Origin: Haemophilus haemolyticus_M | GTDB lineage: Bacteria; Pseudomonadota; Gammaproteobacteria; Enterobacterales; Pasteurellaceae | Direction: 5' to 3' | Assembly (NCBI RefSeq): GCF_003490935.1 | Contig: NZ_QQGD01000001.1 | Location: 124,001-188,000, forward strand | DNA: 64,000 bases | In this document: one piece after another, positions 17,901-25,882 of the stretch | Numbering within the stretch: position 1 is the stretch's first letter | Layout: every line of letters starts with the position of its first letter | Notes under the pieces: model-generated | The model's database searches: none | Seen by the model: the letters and a program-made list of their open reading frames with translations, nothing else | Told to the model about the DNA's origin: nothing | Made by a program: the position numbers and the translations under genes

Positions 17901-18025
17901 TGATTGTAGCGGGATTATCCATTGGTACTATTTTCACCTTGTTCGTATTGCCTGTGGTATATAGCTATGTCGCAACCGAACACAAACCATTGCCGGTTTT
18001 TGATGAAAATAAAACAACCCACTAA
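14945..18025 (+). CDS. acrB: RND multidrug efflux transporter AcrB
   Basis: A 1026-residue inner-membrane proton/drug antiporter of the HAE1 RND class. Twelve membrane helices with two large periplasmic loops are predicted; the start MKFTDIFIRRPVLAIS and the helix-4 motif GLVVDDAIVVLENVDRH with its proton-relay aspartates are diagnostic. It exports dyes, detergents and antibiotics with AcrA, 17 bases upstream. It closes the operon, followed by an uptake-signal terminator. Confidence 0.95.
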   Translation: MKFTDIFIRRPVLAISISLLIIILGLQAISKLSVREYPKMTTTVITVTTAYPGADANLIQAFVTSTLEESIAQADNIDYMSSSSAPNASTITVKMKLNTDPAGALADVLAKVNAVRSELPSGIEAPSVASSSGGTGIMYISFRSNKLDSSQVTDYINRVVKPQFFTIEGVAGVQVFGAAEYALRIWLDPQKMASQNLSAPTVMSALSANNVQTAAGNDNGYYVTYRNKVETTTKSVEQLGNLIVASRGDDLVRLRDIATIELNKESDNSRATANGADSVVLGINPTSSANPLTVAEKIRPLFENIKKQLPDSMETDILYDSTIAINSSIHEVIKTIVEATVIVLVVILMFIGSLRAILIPVLTIPISLIGVLMMLQSLDFSINLMTLLALILAIGLVVDDAIVVLENVDRHIKEGETPFRAAIIGTREIAVPVISMTIALIAVYSPMALMGGITGTLFKEFALTLAGAVFISGIVALTLSPMMSSKLLKSNAKPTWMEERVEHTLGKVNRIYEYMLDLVMLNRKSMLAFAVVIFSTLPFLFNSLSSELTPNEDKGAFIAIGNAPSSVNVDYIQNAMQPYMKNVMETPEVSFGMSIAGAPNSNGSLNIITLKDWKERSRKQSAVMNEINAKAKSIPEVSVSAFNFPEIDTGEQGPPIAIVLKTAQDYKSLANTAEKFLSAMKASGKFIYTDLDLTYDTAQMTISVDKEKAGTYGITMQQISNTLGSFLSGATITRVDVDGRAYKVISQVKRDDRLSPEAFKNYYLTASNGQSVPLSSLITMKLETQPTSLSRFSQLNSAQISAVPMPGSSTGDAVAWLQQHATDNLPQGYTFDFKSEARQLVQEGNALAVTFALAVIIIFLVLAIQFESIRDPMVIMISVPLAVSGALVSLNILSFFGIAGTTLNIYSQVGLITLVGLITKHGILMCEVAKEEQLNHGKTRIEAITHAAKVRLRPILMTTAAMVAGLIPLLYATGAGAVSRFSMGIVIVAGLSIGTIFTLFVLPVVYSYVATEHKPLPVFDENKTTH

Positions 18026-18043
18026 TTAAAACATAGAAAAAAC

Positions 18044-18082
18044 AAACCGCACTTAGGTGACCCAAAGTGCGGTTTATTTTTT
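18044..18082. terminator. Terminator made of an inverted uptake-signal pair
   Basis: AAACCGCACTT (18044-18054) and AAGTGCGGTTT (18065-18075) form a perfect 11-bp stem followed by a T-rich tract, between convergent acrB (+) and adk (-). Confidence 0.85.
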
Positions 18083-18091
18083 AGATTATTT

Positions 18092-18736
18092 TTAGCCTAA
18101 GATTTTATCTAACTCTTGGCTAACTTCTTCTACTTTTTGTGTACCGTCTAAACGGAAATATTGAGTATTCCCCGCTTTCGCTTCTGCTTGGTAATAATCA
18201 ATTAATGGGCTGGTTTGTTTATGATATACGGCTAAACGATCTAACACAGTTTCAGGTTTATCATCTGCACGAATAATTAAATCTTCACCAGTTACATCAT
18301 CCTTACCTTCCACTTTTGGTGGATTATAAACGATGTGGTAAGAACGGCCAGATGCTTGGTGTACACGACGGCCACTCATACGTTCAACAATCACTTCATC
18401 TGGCACATCGAATTCTAAAACAAAGTCAATTTTAACGCCTGAATCTTTCAGCGCATCCGCTTGTGGAATAGTACGAGGGAAACCATCTAACAAGAAACCA
18501 TTTGCGCAGTCAGGTTGTGCAATACGATCTTTTACAAGGGCAACGGTTAATTCATCTGGTACTAATTTACCTTCATCCATTAATGCTTTGGCTTGTTTGC
18601 CAAGTTCAGTCCCTGCTTTGATTGCAGCACGGAACATATCGCCAGTTGAAATTTGCGGGATACCAAATTTGTTCATAATAAATTGTGCTTGAGTGCCTTT
18701 ACCTGCGCCCGGTGCACCTAAAAGAATAATTTTCAT
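18092..18736 (-). CDS. adk: Adenylate kinase
   Basis: A 214-residue long-form adenylate kinase, the exact E. coli length, catalysing ATP + AMP to 2 ADP in the cytosol. It has the P-loop GAPGAGKGTQ at residue 7, the AMP-binding PQISTGDMFRAAIKAG, the DGFPRT motif, and a LID domain (about 120-160) lacking the four zinc cysteines, as in other gamma-proteobacteria. It is a single gene between an uptake-signal terminator and ampG. Confidence 0.97.
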   Translation of the reverse strand: MKIILLGAPGAGKGTQAQFIMNKFGIPQISTGDMFRAAIKAGTELGKQAKALMDEGKLVPDELTVALVKDRIAQPDCANGFLLDGFPRTIPQADALKDSGVKIDFVLEFDVPDEVIVERMSGRRVHQASGRSYHIVYNPPKVEGKDDVTGEDLIIRADDKPETVLDRLAVYHKQTSPLIDYYQAEAKAGNTQYFRLDGTQKVEEVSQELDKILG

Positions 18737-18819
18737 AAAAAATCTCCATTAATAAAAACGTGATTAAGATACTGATAAAGCATAGTGCGGTCAAATTTTT
18801 TATAATTTTTACCGCACTT

Positions 18820-20097
18820 TTATAGTGAATTTGTCGTATTATTTTCTTGATTCCAAGGCGCTACCCAAAATAAACAAAGCATGCCTGGAATCGCTAAAAA
18901 TAAACAAAACCAAAAATACTGATAATACCCCACTGCTCCCACAACATAACCAGAAAGCATACCTAAAACTTTACTTGGCAAGGCTGAAAGGCTTGTAAAA
19001 AGTGCAAGCTGTGTTGCGGTATAAAGGGGATTACTCTCACGCGCCATAAAAGCCACGAAAGCTGCGGTACCAAGTCCAACGCCGATATATTCTGCCGCAA
19101 TCACAACACCTAGTTTCCATAACTCGGCTGATGTAATAACATCAAAATGACCGAAAGCCGCCAACCAAATAAACCCACCAATTGTCACCATCTGTACAAG
19201 CCCAAATAGCCACAATGCACGATTAATACCCAGTTTTAACATTATCACACCACCAGCAAGCCCAGATAAAATGCTTGACCAAAGTGCGGTACTTTTTACA
19301 ACAATGGCTATATCCTCTTTGCTAAACCCCATATCATAAATAAATTTGGTTTGTAGCGTTGTAGCAAAAGAATCCCCGAACTTATACAAAAACAAAAACA
19401 GTAAAAAACCGATAGCCTGAACGACGCCCTTACGCTGGAAAAATTCTTGTAATGGAATCCAAAATGCTTGATAGAACGGCTGATTAGATTGTTGCACGTT
19501 GATTTTGGGCTCTTTAGCTAAAAATAGTGTCATGAAGATGCCCGCTAACATACAAAGTGCGGTCCATAAAAAGACGGTTTCCCAAGGATAAATCGCCGCC
19601 AAATAGAGCGATAATCCACCGGGAATTAATCCCGCAATTCGATAAGCATTAATATGAATAGTGTTTCCCAAACCTAATTCATGATCACTCAAAATTTCAC
19701 GACGATAAGCGTCTAACACGATATCTTGTGTGGCTGAAAAAAAGGCGATAAGCAACGCAATATTTGCTACCGTGCTAAGTTGTGTGAGTGGATCAAAAAG
19801 GCTAATGATGTAAAGTAAAATCAATAATGCTACTTGTGAAAGCAACATCCAGCTACGACGACGCCCTAAAAAACTCGGGAAATAACGATCCAATAATGGT
19901 GCCCACAAAAATTTTAATCCATAAGGCAACATCACACCGGTTACAGCACCAATAAGCTCAATTGAAAGATGTTTATCTGTCAGCCAAACAGGCAACATTT
20001 GCAATAACACAAATAATGGCAAACCAGAATTAAAACCTGTGAATACGCAAATCAACATCTTGCGCGTAAAAATTTGGGAAGAAAGGGAATTTGACAT
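18820..20097 (-). CDS. ampG: Muropeptide permease AmpG (MFS)
   Basis: A 425-residue major-facilitator protein with about 12 membrane helices. AmpG imports GlcNAc-anhydroMurNAc peptides released by lytic transglycosylases for recycling; slt and ampD, the enzymes before and after this step, are also in the window. Family features include GFNSGLPLFVLLQMLPVWL near the N-terminus, GLKFLWAPLLDR, and SATQDIVLDAYRREIL. Three uptake signals or variants occur at or in the gene. Neighbouring adk and galE share its strand. Confidence 0.9.
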   Translation of the reverse strand: MSNSLSSQIFTRKMLICVFTGFNSGLPLFVLLQMLPVWLTDKHLSIELIGAVTGVMLPYGLKFLWAPLLDRYFPSFLGRRRSWMLLSQVALLILLYIISLFDPLTQLSTVANIALLIAFFSATQDIVLDAYRREILSDHELGLGNTIHINAYRIAGLIPGGLSLYLAAIYPWETVFLWTALCMLAGIFMTLFLAKEPKINVQQSNQPFYQAFWIPLQEFFQRKGVVQAIGFLLFLFLYKFGDSFATTLQTKFIYDMGFSKEDIAIVVKSTALWSSILSGLAGGVIMLKLGINRALWLFGLVQMVTIGGFIWLAAFGHFDVITSAELWKLGVVIAAEYIGVGLGTAAFVAFMARESNPLYTATQLALFTSLSALPSKVLGMLSGYVVGAVGYYQYFWFCLFLAIPGMLCLFWVAPWNQENNTTNSL

Positions 20098-20166
20098 AAA
20101 GTGCGGTTAATTTTGGTTGTATTTTAGAAACTTCTGCTTTCAATTAAAGGACAAGTGTAAAAATTA

Positions 20167-20190
20167 GGGGGATTTTTAATTACATCCCCC
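20167..20190 (-). terminator. Terminator downstream of galE
   Basis: On the minus strand GGGGGAT pairs with ATCCCCC across a 10-base loop and is followed by TAATTTTTA; it lies 50 bases after the galE stop codon. Confidence 0.7.
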
Positions 20191-20240
20191 AATGTTTAGC
20201 ATTCTTCTTCCTAAAAAAGAAAAACAAATATTAGAGAATA

Positions 20241-21257
20241 TTAATCTCTATACCCTTTTGGATTATTTTTCTGCCAGTTCCACGTATCTTGCATCATCTT
20301 TTCAAGACCTCGTTCTGCCACCCAACCAAGCTCTTTTGCAGCTAAACTAGGATCAGAATAGCATGCTGCAATATCACCAGGACGGCGTTCTACAAGTTTA
20401 TATGCAATTGTAATGTCGTTGGCTTTTTCAAAGGCTTTTACCATATCTAATACAGAATAACCATGGCCTGTACCGAGGTTATAAATATGTAAACCAGCAT
20501 CATTTTCATGACGTTGAAGCGCTTTTAAATGCCCCACAGCTAAATCCACTACATGAATATAATCACGCACGCCTGTTCCATCATGAGTGTTGTAATCACT
20601 ACCAAATACAGAAAGTTGCGCTAATTTACCGATGGCAACTTGGCTAATATAAGGCAACAAATTATTTGGAATACCATTTGGATCTTCACCAATTAAACCA
20701 CTTTCATGCGCGCCAACTGGATTAAAATAACGCAAGATAGTCATGCTAAATTTTGGTTCTGCTTTTGCTGTATCGCGTAAAATCTGTTCAACCATATATT
20801 TAGATGTACCATAAGGATTGGTTGTACCGCCGACTTCACAATCTTCTGTAATTGGAATAATTTTTGGATCACCATAAACCGTTGCAGATGAACTAAATAC
20901 AAAGTTCCAAACACCTGCTTTTTTCATTTCTTGAATTAATACAAGGGTGCCAGCGACATTGTTCATGTAATATTCTGTCGGCTTTTGAACACTTTCTCCT
21001 ACGGCTTTCAATCCAGCAAAATGAATAACAGAGCTAACCTCATTTTCTGCAAAAATTTTTTGTAACAAAGCACGATCTAAAATATCCCCCTCATAAAACT
21101 TTGCTTCTTTGCCTGTAATTTGTTTTACACGCTCAAGGGATTTTGGCGATGAATTGCAAAGATTATCTAATACCACCACCTCTTTGCCAGCATTTAATAA
21201 TTCTACAACTGTGTGAGAACCGATATAACCGGCGCCACCTGTCACTAAAATGGCCAT
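20241..21257 (-). CDS. galE: UDP-glucose 4-epimerase
   Basis: A 338-residue short-chain-dehydrogenase-fold enzyme that interconverts UDP-glucose and UDP-galactose, supplying galactose for lipooligosaccharide. It shows GGAGYIGSH (NAD site, residue 7), HFAGLKAVGES, FSSSATVYG and the catalytic YxxxK in PYGTSKYMVE. ATG 21257, preceded by AAGGAAAT, gives the family N-terminus; a longer in-frame extension to 21353 is rejected. Only 43 bases separate it from rhlB upstream, although I recall the two as distant in strain Rd. Confidence 0.96.
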   Translation of the reverse strand: MAILVTGGAGYIGSHTVVELLNAGKEVVVLDNLCNSSPKSLERVKQITGKEAKFYEGDILDRALLQKIFAENEVSSVIHFAGLKAVGESVQKPTEYYMNNVAGTLVLIQEMKKAGVWNFVFSSSATVYGDPKIIPITEDCEVGGTTNPYGTSKYMVEQILRDTAKAEPKFSMTILRYFNPVGAHESGLIGEDPNGIPNNLLPYISQVAIGKLAQLSVFGSDYNTHDGTGVRDYIHVVDLAVGHLKALQRHENDAGLHIYNLGTGHGYSVLDMVKAFEKANDITIAYKLVERRPGDIAACYSDPSLAAKELGWVAERGLEKMMQDTWNWQKNNPKGYRD

Positions 21258-21300
21258 AATGATTTCCTTATTAATTATTGAGACTAAAAAAATTATATCA

Positions 21301-22548
21301 CTATTTTGTGTGATAAGAACGATGTCTTGTATGCCCTTGCGGTGGTACCGCACGTTTTAAACGATATGGTTTCGGCAGTTCAAGTAAGGCTTCTGTTTCA
21401 TATTGGCTCACAGGGATAGAATGGCCAATATATTCTTCAATTGCTGGTAAATTCATCGCATATTCTTCGCAAGCGAAACTAATAGAAACGCCACTTTCCC
21501 CTGCTCGTCCAGTACGGCCGATTCGGTGAACATAATCTTCTCGATCATCAGGTAAATCATAATTGAAAACATGAGTCACATCAGAAATATGCAAGCCACG
21601 AGCGGCAACATCTGTTGCCACTAAAATATCTAAATCACCATCAGTAAATTGTTTTAATAACGACAAACGTTTTTTCTGTGCTACATCGCCAGTCAGTAAA
21701 CCAACACGATGTCCATCAGCCGCCAAATAACCCCAAATTTCTTCACAACGATGTTTCGTATTCGCAAATACAATACAACGCTCAGGCCATTCATCTTCCA
21801 TTAAGGTTAAGAGAAGTGCCATTTTATCCTGATTAGATGGATAAAAAAGTTCTTCTTTGATTCGATGCCCTGTTTTTTGTTCTGGTTCAATTTCAATATA
21901 TTCAGGCTCATTCATATCTTCAAATGCTAATTCACGCACTTTATAAGAAAGGGTCGCTGAAAATAACATCGTTAAACGCGCTTGTGGAGCGGGGCATTTA
22001 CGCAATAAATAACGGATATCACGGATAAATCCAAGATCGAACATTCGATCCGCTTCATCTAGCACGATAACTTGAATTTCATCTAAACTAATTACGCCTT
22101 GTTTTACATAATCAATGACTCGCCCCGTCGTACCAATCAAAATATCTACGCCACGCTCAATCGCTTGTAGCTGTTTGTCATAACCATCGCCACCATAGGC
22201 AAGTGCGGTCTTTAATCCACTCGCTTTTGAAAGAAACTCAGCGTCATTACTAATCTGCACCGCTAATTCTCGAGTAGGTGCTAAAATCAAAGCTCTTGGG
22301 TGAGGATATTCCAGATTAGGATCTTGGTGAGTTAAAAGATGATGAAAAGTAGCCGTTAAAAAAGCCATTGTCTTGCCTGTACCAGTTTGAGCTTGTCCTG
22401 CGACATCTCGTCCATTTAAAGTGATAGGCAAAGATAAAGCCTGAATTGGGGTACAAAAATCAAAACCTTTTTTTGCCAAAGCATCTCGTACAATCGGATG
22501 TAGAGGAAGATCAGAGAATCGTTTTTGGCTTAAATAATCTTGTTGCAT
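21301..22548 (-). CDS. rhlB: DEAD-box RNA helicase RhlB
   Basis: A 415-residue ATP-dependent RNA helicase with all core motifs: Q-motif (CTPIQALSLP), AQTGTGKT, PTRELA, DEAD in VLDEADRMFD, SAT, and HRIGRTGRAG. Its sequence is close to E. coli RhlB, which unwinds RNA for the RNase E degradosome, and it shares the GHRIKEELFYPSN region. ATG 22548 matches the family N-terminus; a GTG nine bases upstream is possible. The basic C-terminal tail is shorter than in E. coli. Confidence 0.93.
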   Translation of the reverse strand: MQQDYLSQKRFSDLPLHPIVRDALAKKGFDFCTPIQALSLPITLNGRDVAGQAQTGTGKTMAFLTATFHHLLTHQDPNLEYPHPRALILAPTRELAVQISNDAEFLSKASGLKTALAYGGDGYDKQLQAIERGVDILIGTTGRVIDYVKQGVISLDEIQVIVLDEADRMFDLGFIRDIRYLLRKCPAPQARLTMLFSATLSYKVRELAFEDMNEPEYIEIEPEQKTGHRIKEELFYPSNQDKMALLLTLMEDEWPERCIVFANTKHRCEEIWGYLAADGHRVGLLTGDVAQKKRLSLLKQFTDGDLDILVATDVAARGLHISDVTHVFNYDLPDDREDYVHRIGRTGRAGESGVSISFACEEYAMNLPAIEEYIGHSIPVSQYETEALLELPKPYRLKRAVPPQGHTRHRSYHTK

Positions 22549-22633
22549 AAAAATCACATTTTAGAATAATAAAATTACGTTTAGCATAGCATGCTTAGGG
22601 AAAATCCTCAAAAAAGGACCGCACTTATAAAAA

Positions 22634-22661
22634 TTAACCGATAGGGTTTCCTATCGGTTAA
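22634..22661 (-). terminator. Terminator after coaE-yacG
   Basis: A perfect 12-bp stem (TTAACCGATAGG with CCTATCGGTTAA, loop of four) is followed on the minus strand by A2T5, directly after the yacG stop codon. Confidence 0.85.
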
Positions 22662-22664
22662 TCT

Positions 22665-22871
22665 CTATTTAATGCTCCATTCATCACTCACATTTGGATC
22701 CATCGCAAAATCTGCAGTATCACTTGGAATCGCTTTTTCTTCAGCCGCCCATTCGCCAAGATCGATTAATTGGCAACGTTTACTACAAAAAGGTCGAAAA
22801 GTACTTTCATTTGTCCAAGGCACAGATTTTTGGCAAATCGGACAAGGTACTTCAATAATTTCGTCAGACAT
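22665..22871 (-). CDS. yacG: Zinc-binding DNA gyrase inhibitor YacG
   Basis: A 68-residue protein with the YacG zinc motif [16 protein letters not shown] (four cysteines) and the following [12 protein letters not shown]. coli YacG binds GyrB and inhibits gyrase. Its start overlaps the end of coaE by eight bases, so the pair is translationally coupled, as in many gamma-proteobacteria. Confidence 0.93.
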
Positions 22872-23484
22872 TTTTATTTTCCGCTTGTTGTAAATAAAAC
22901 TGGTGCAATTCTAGCACCTTTTGCTGCAAGTGCGGTAAGTTTTGGGCCAGTTCAGCATCATTGTTAATCACATCATCCGCCCATTTCAAACGCGTTTGTT
23001 GAGAAACTTGAGAATTCATAATTCGTTGAATTTGTTCAAAATTATTGTTATCTCGTTGTGATGAACGAGCAAGTTGAGTTTGTGGACTCACATCCACCAC
23101 CAAAATACGATCACAAAGTGCGGTCAATTTATTTTCTATTAATAAAGGGACGACAAATAATGTGTAAGGAGCAGTTTGTTCTGCAAGTTGTTGTTTCATT
23201 CGTTCGCGAATAGCGGGATGTAAAAGATTATTTAACCACAATTTATCTTCATCATAACTAAACACTCGCTCTCGTAAAGCCGCGCGATTAAGCTCGCCTT
23301 GTTCCGTTAAAATTTGAGCACCAAAATGTTCAACAATTTTAGACAATAAAAGGGAATCTTTCTCGACGACTTCTCTAGCAACTACATCCGCATCCACTAG
23401 AGGTACACCAAGATCGGCGAATAAATTAGCAATCGTTGTTTTACCACTACCAATGCCACCAGTTAATCCAACAATATAAGTCAT
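22864..23484 (-). CDS. coaE: Dephospho-CoA kinase
   Basis: A 206-residue P-loop kinase catalysing the last step of coenzyme A synthesis, phosphorylation of the ribose 3'-OH of dephospho-CoA. It shows [12 protein letters not shown] at residue 6, the [11 protein letters not shown] segment, and the HPAIRERM region of the CoA domain. ATG 23484 is preferred to an in-frame upstream start at 23520 because it gives the standard [11 protein letters not shown]-terminus. An uptake signal lies in the coding region. Confidence 0.95.
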
Positions 23485-23584
23485 ATGATTTCCAATAAAA
23501 AAATTTTCAATATTATACAAAATAACGATAGTAAAAATCAGCTCTTCAAGCCAATGGTTAATAAGCCATAATAAATTAGTTTAT

Positions 23585-23878
23585 CTACATTATCATGCTT
23601 TTATATATTGAAAAATATAACCATGGAAAAACGATAACCCAAAGAAATGCACTAATAACAGCAACAAATTTAAAACTAAAATGCAGCGTTTTATGACGAA
23701 AATGTTTCATGGCTAAATGTATTCCCATAAAGCCACCTAAAAGACTTAGAAGAAAAAACGTTTTTTCAGGAATTCGCCACTCGTTACGCATGGCCCGAAT
23801 TTTATCTCTCCACATAAAAAAATAAGCGGCGATATTTATCGCCGCTAACCATATAATCAACGAAAGAAAATAAATCAT
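23585..23878 (-). CDS. DUF1294 small membrane protein
   Basis: A 97-residue protein with three predicted membrane helices. The central signature DKIRAMRNEWRIPEKTFFLL..GGFMGIHLAMKHFRHKT is typical of DUF1294, whose function is unknown. Its ATG overlaps the glyA stop as ATGA (23875-23878), so it is co-transcribed and coupled to glyA; whether it relates to glycine metabolism is not known. Confidence 0.85.
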   Translation of the reverse strand: MIYFLSLIIWLAAINIAAYFFMWRDKIRAMRNEWRIPEKTFFLLSLLGGFMGIHLAMKHFRHKTLHFSFKFVAVISAFLWVIVFPWLYFSIYKSMIM

Positions 23879-25140
23879 TTTGGATAAACTGGAAGACGTT
23901 TACAAATTGCTAATACTTTTTCTTTAGTTTCAGCAATCACTTGTTCTTCATTTTCTTTGCCTAAAGCATCTAAAACATCACACATCCAGCCAGCTAATTC
24001 ACGCACATCATTTTCATTGAAACCACGGCGAGTTACAGATGGTGTACCTACACGGATACCTGAAGTGACAAATGGTTTTTGCGGATCGTTTGGTACAGCA
24101 TTTTTATTCACCGTAATATTTGCTTTGCCTAATGCCGCATCAGCTGCTTTACCTGTTAATCCTTGTTTAATGAAACTTACTAAGAACAAGTGGTTTTCAG
24201 TACCATTTGATACAACGTCATAACCACGTTGTTTAAATACCTCAACCATTGCTTTCGCATTTTTGATTACATTTGCTTGGTATTCTTTATATTGAGGCTC
24301 TAATGCTTCTTTAAAGCAAACTGCTTTTGCCGCAATAATATGAACTAATGGACCACCTTGGTTTGCAGGGAATACAGATGATTGTAATTTTTTGTAGATT
24401 TCTTCATCACCACAAGATGAAAGAATTAAACCACCACGCGGACCGCCCAATGTTTTATGGGTTGTTGTTGTCACAACATGTGCATGAGGCAGTGGATTTG
24501 GATATAAACCCGCTGCAATTAATCCCGCTACATGCGCCATATCCACAAATAAATACGCACCGACTTCATCTGCGATTTCACGCATTTTCGCCCAATCCAC
24601 AATTTGTGAATAAGCCGAGAAACCCGCAACGATAAGTTTTGGTTTACATTCTAATGCTTTTTGACGAACATCTTCATACTCAATTAAGCCATCCGCAGTG
24701 ATTCCATAAAGCACAGAGTTATAAATCTTGCCGGAGAAACTGACTTTTGCGCCGTGAGTTAAGTGCCCACCGTGAGCCAAATCCATACCTAAAATAGTAT
24801 CGCCCGCATTAATCAATGCACCATACACCGCAGCATTCGCTTGTGAACCAGAGTGCGGTTGAACATTCACGTAATCTGCACCAAATAATTCTTTCGCGCG
24901 GTCAATTGCTAACTGTTCCACAATGTCTGCATACTCACAACCACCATAATAGCGTTTGCCGGGATAGCCTTCCGCATATTTATTGGTGAATTGAGAACCT
25001 TGCGCTTGCATTACGCGCGGGCTGGCATAGTTTTCAGAAGCGATTAATTCAATATGTTCTTCTTGACGACGATTCTCATCTTGAATGGCTTGCCATAAAA
25101 CCGGATCGTAATCAGCGATGTTCATGCTCTTTTTAAACAT
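23875..25140 (-). CDS. glyA: Serine hydroxymethyltransferase
   Basis: A 421-residue PLP enzyme interconverting serine and glycine with tetrahydrofolate, the main source of one-carbon units and of glycine for purines (purD and purH are nearby). The PLP lysine is in VTTTTHKTLGGPRGG (about residue 229); SGSQANAAVYGAL and the N-terminal MNIADYD match E. coli GlyA. ATG 25140 follows GAGG; an upstream in-frame start at 25191 is rejected. I saw no PurR box in front of it. Confidence 0.97.
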   Translation of the reverse strand: MFKKSMNIADYDPVLWQAIQDENRRQEEHIELIASENYASPRVMQAQGSQFTNKYAEGYPGKRYYGGCEYADIVEQLAIDRAKELFGADYVNVQPHSGSQANAAVYGALINAGDTILGMDLAHGGHLTHGAKVSFSGKIYNSVLYGITADGLIEYEDVRQKALECKPKLIVAGFSAYSQIVDWAKMREIADEVGAYLFVDMAHVAGLIAAGLYPNPLPHAHVVTTTTHKTLGGPRGGLILSSCGDEEIYKKLQSSVFPANQGGPLVHIIAAKAVCFKEALEPQYKEYQANVIKNAKAMVEVFKQRGYDVVSNGTENHLFLVSFIKQGLTGKAADAALGKANITVNKNAVPNDPQKPFVTSGIRVGTPSVTRRGFNENDVRELAGWMCDVLDALGKENEEQVIAETKEKVLAICKRLPVYPK

Positions 25141-25255
25141 TGTGTTTTCCTCTTTGTTTGAATTATTTGTGTATAGTTTATCTGTTTCCAAGTAAAAACT
25201 TAATCAAAAATTTCGATCATATTTTTCATTATTACAATGAAAAACATTCATTTAT

Positions 25256-25549
25256 CTAAATCAGGCTTTTTTCTTTCACTAATGTCTCAATTAGTTTAAC
25301 TTCTTTTGTTTTCTCGCCAGCACCAAGTTTACGGCATTGGCTGGTTTCTTTCGTATAAGTATTAAAATTGGTCATCCTTGTTGGGCTTTTCATTTTAATC
25401 TTCATATCCAAATGATTACCACAGCTATTACAAGGTGAAACAAATTCCTTATCTAATTCTTTAAATTCTGGAGATTGTTCAATAATTTTTGCGACTAGTG
25501 GTGAATGGGCGGTTTTAAATAGACGAACGGTAAAATCATAACTTACCAT
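25256..25549 (-). CDS. Uncharacterised 97-residue protein with cysteine pair
   Basis: Not recognised. Features that can be seen: no signal peptide or membrane helix, a central SPCNSCGNH with a CxxC pair, and a Lys/Glu-rich C-terminal half (LGAGEKTKEVKLIETLVKEKS). It begins 10 bases after the end of an interrupted secreted-protein gene on the same strand, with AGCAGG as a weak ribosome site, so the two may have formed an operon. An in-frame extension to 25627 overlaps that gene and is not used. Confidence 0.5.
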   Translation of the reverse strand: MVSYDFTVRLFKTAHSPLVAKIIEQSPEFKELDKEFVSPCNSCGNHLDMKIKMKSPTRMTNFNTYTKETSQCRKLGAGEKTKEVKLIETLVKEKSLI

Positions 25550-25559
25550 CACTTGCCTG

Positions 25560-25820
25560 CTATTTGGCTTTGGCTTGCAATAAATAGCGCATCCAACCTT
25601 CTTTTGTATCAATCTGAGAGATACCACGCATCAGCACGGTTTGATCCGCTCGATAAGTGACATAATCAAAATGCTCAACTGGCAAAGGCTCCTTGGCGGC
25701 TGGTTTCATATGACGCATCCAATCGCCTACCAACGCTTTTTTCTCTTCGGTTTGCTAATGTGCCGTTGCATATCCCGATAGCAATACGGCGACAAGACTA
25801 CCCAATATTAATTTTCTCAT
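25560..25820 (-). pseudogene. Secreted small-protein gene broken by an in-frame TAG
   Basis: From ATG 25820 the reading frame gives a clear signal peptide (MRKLILGSLVAVLLSGYATA), then a TAG at codon 22 (25755-25757), then 64 more codons in the same frame (QTEEKKALVGDWMRHMKPAA.., ..DTKEGWMRYLLQAKAK) to a second TAG at 25560-25562. The coherent protein-like sequence on both sides of one stop indicates a recent nonsense mutation, possibly CAG to TAG, rather than chance. The family is not recognised. It sits between a DUF711 gene and an orphan Cys-pair gene, all on the minus strand. Confidence 0.75.
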
Positions 25821-25882
25821 GAGATATTTCTTTTACTAACAGTAGAGATAACATTCATCAATACAAAGTAGGGAAAATTTTT

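Noticed and set aside
18784..18818. AGTGCGGT/ACCGCACT pair downstream of ampG as a terminator
   Set aside because: The loop is 19 bases and there is no T run on the minus strand after the stem; left in the uptake-signal list.
25205..25250. TTTTTCAT/ATGAAAAA hairpin after the orphan gene as a terminator
   Set aside because: The stem is nearly all A/T and weak; could be chance in AT-rich DNA.
25549..25627. Upstream extension of the Cys-pair orphan to 25627
   Set aside because: It runs antiphase through the tail of the interrupted secreted-protein gene and has no ribosome site; the start at 25549 is preferred.
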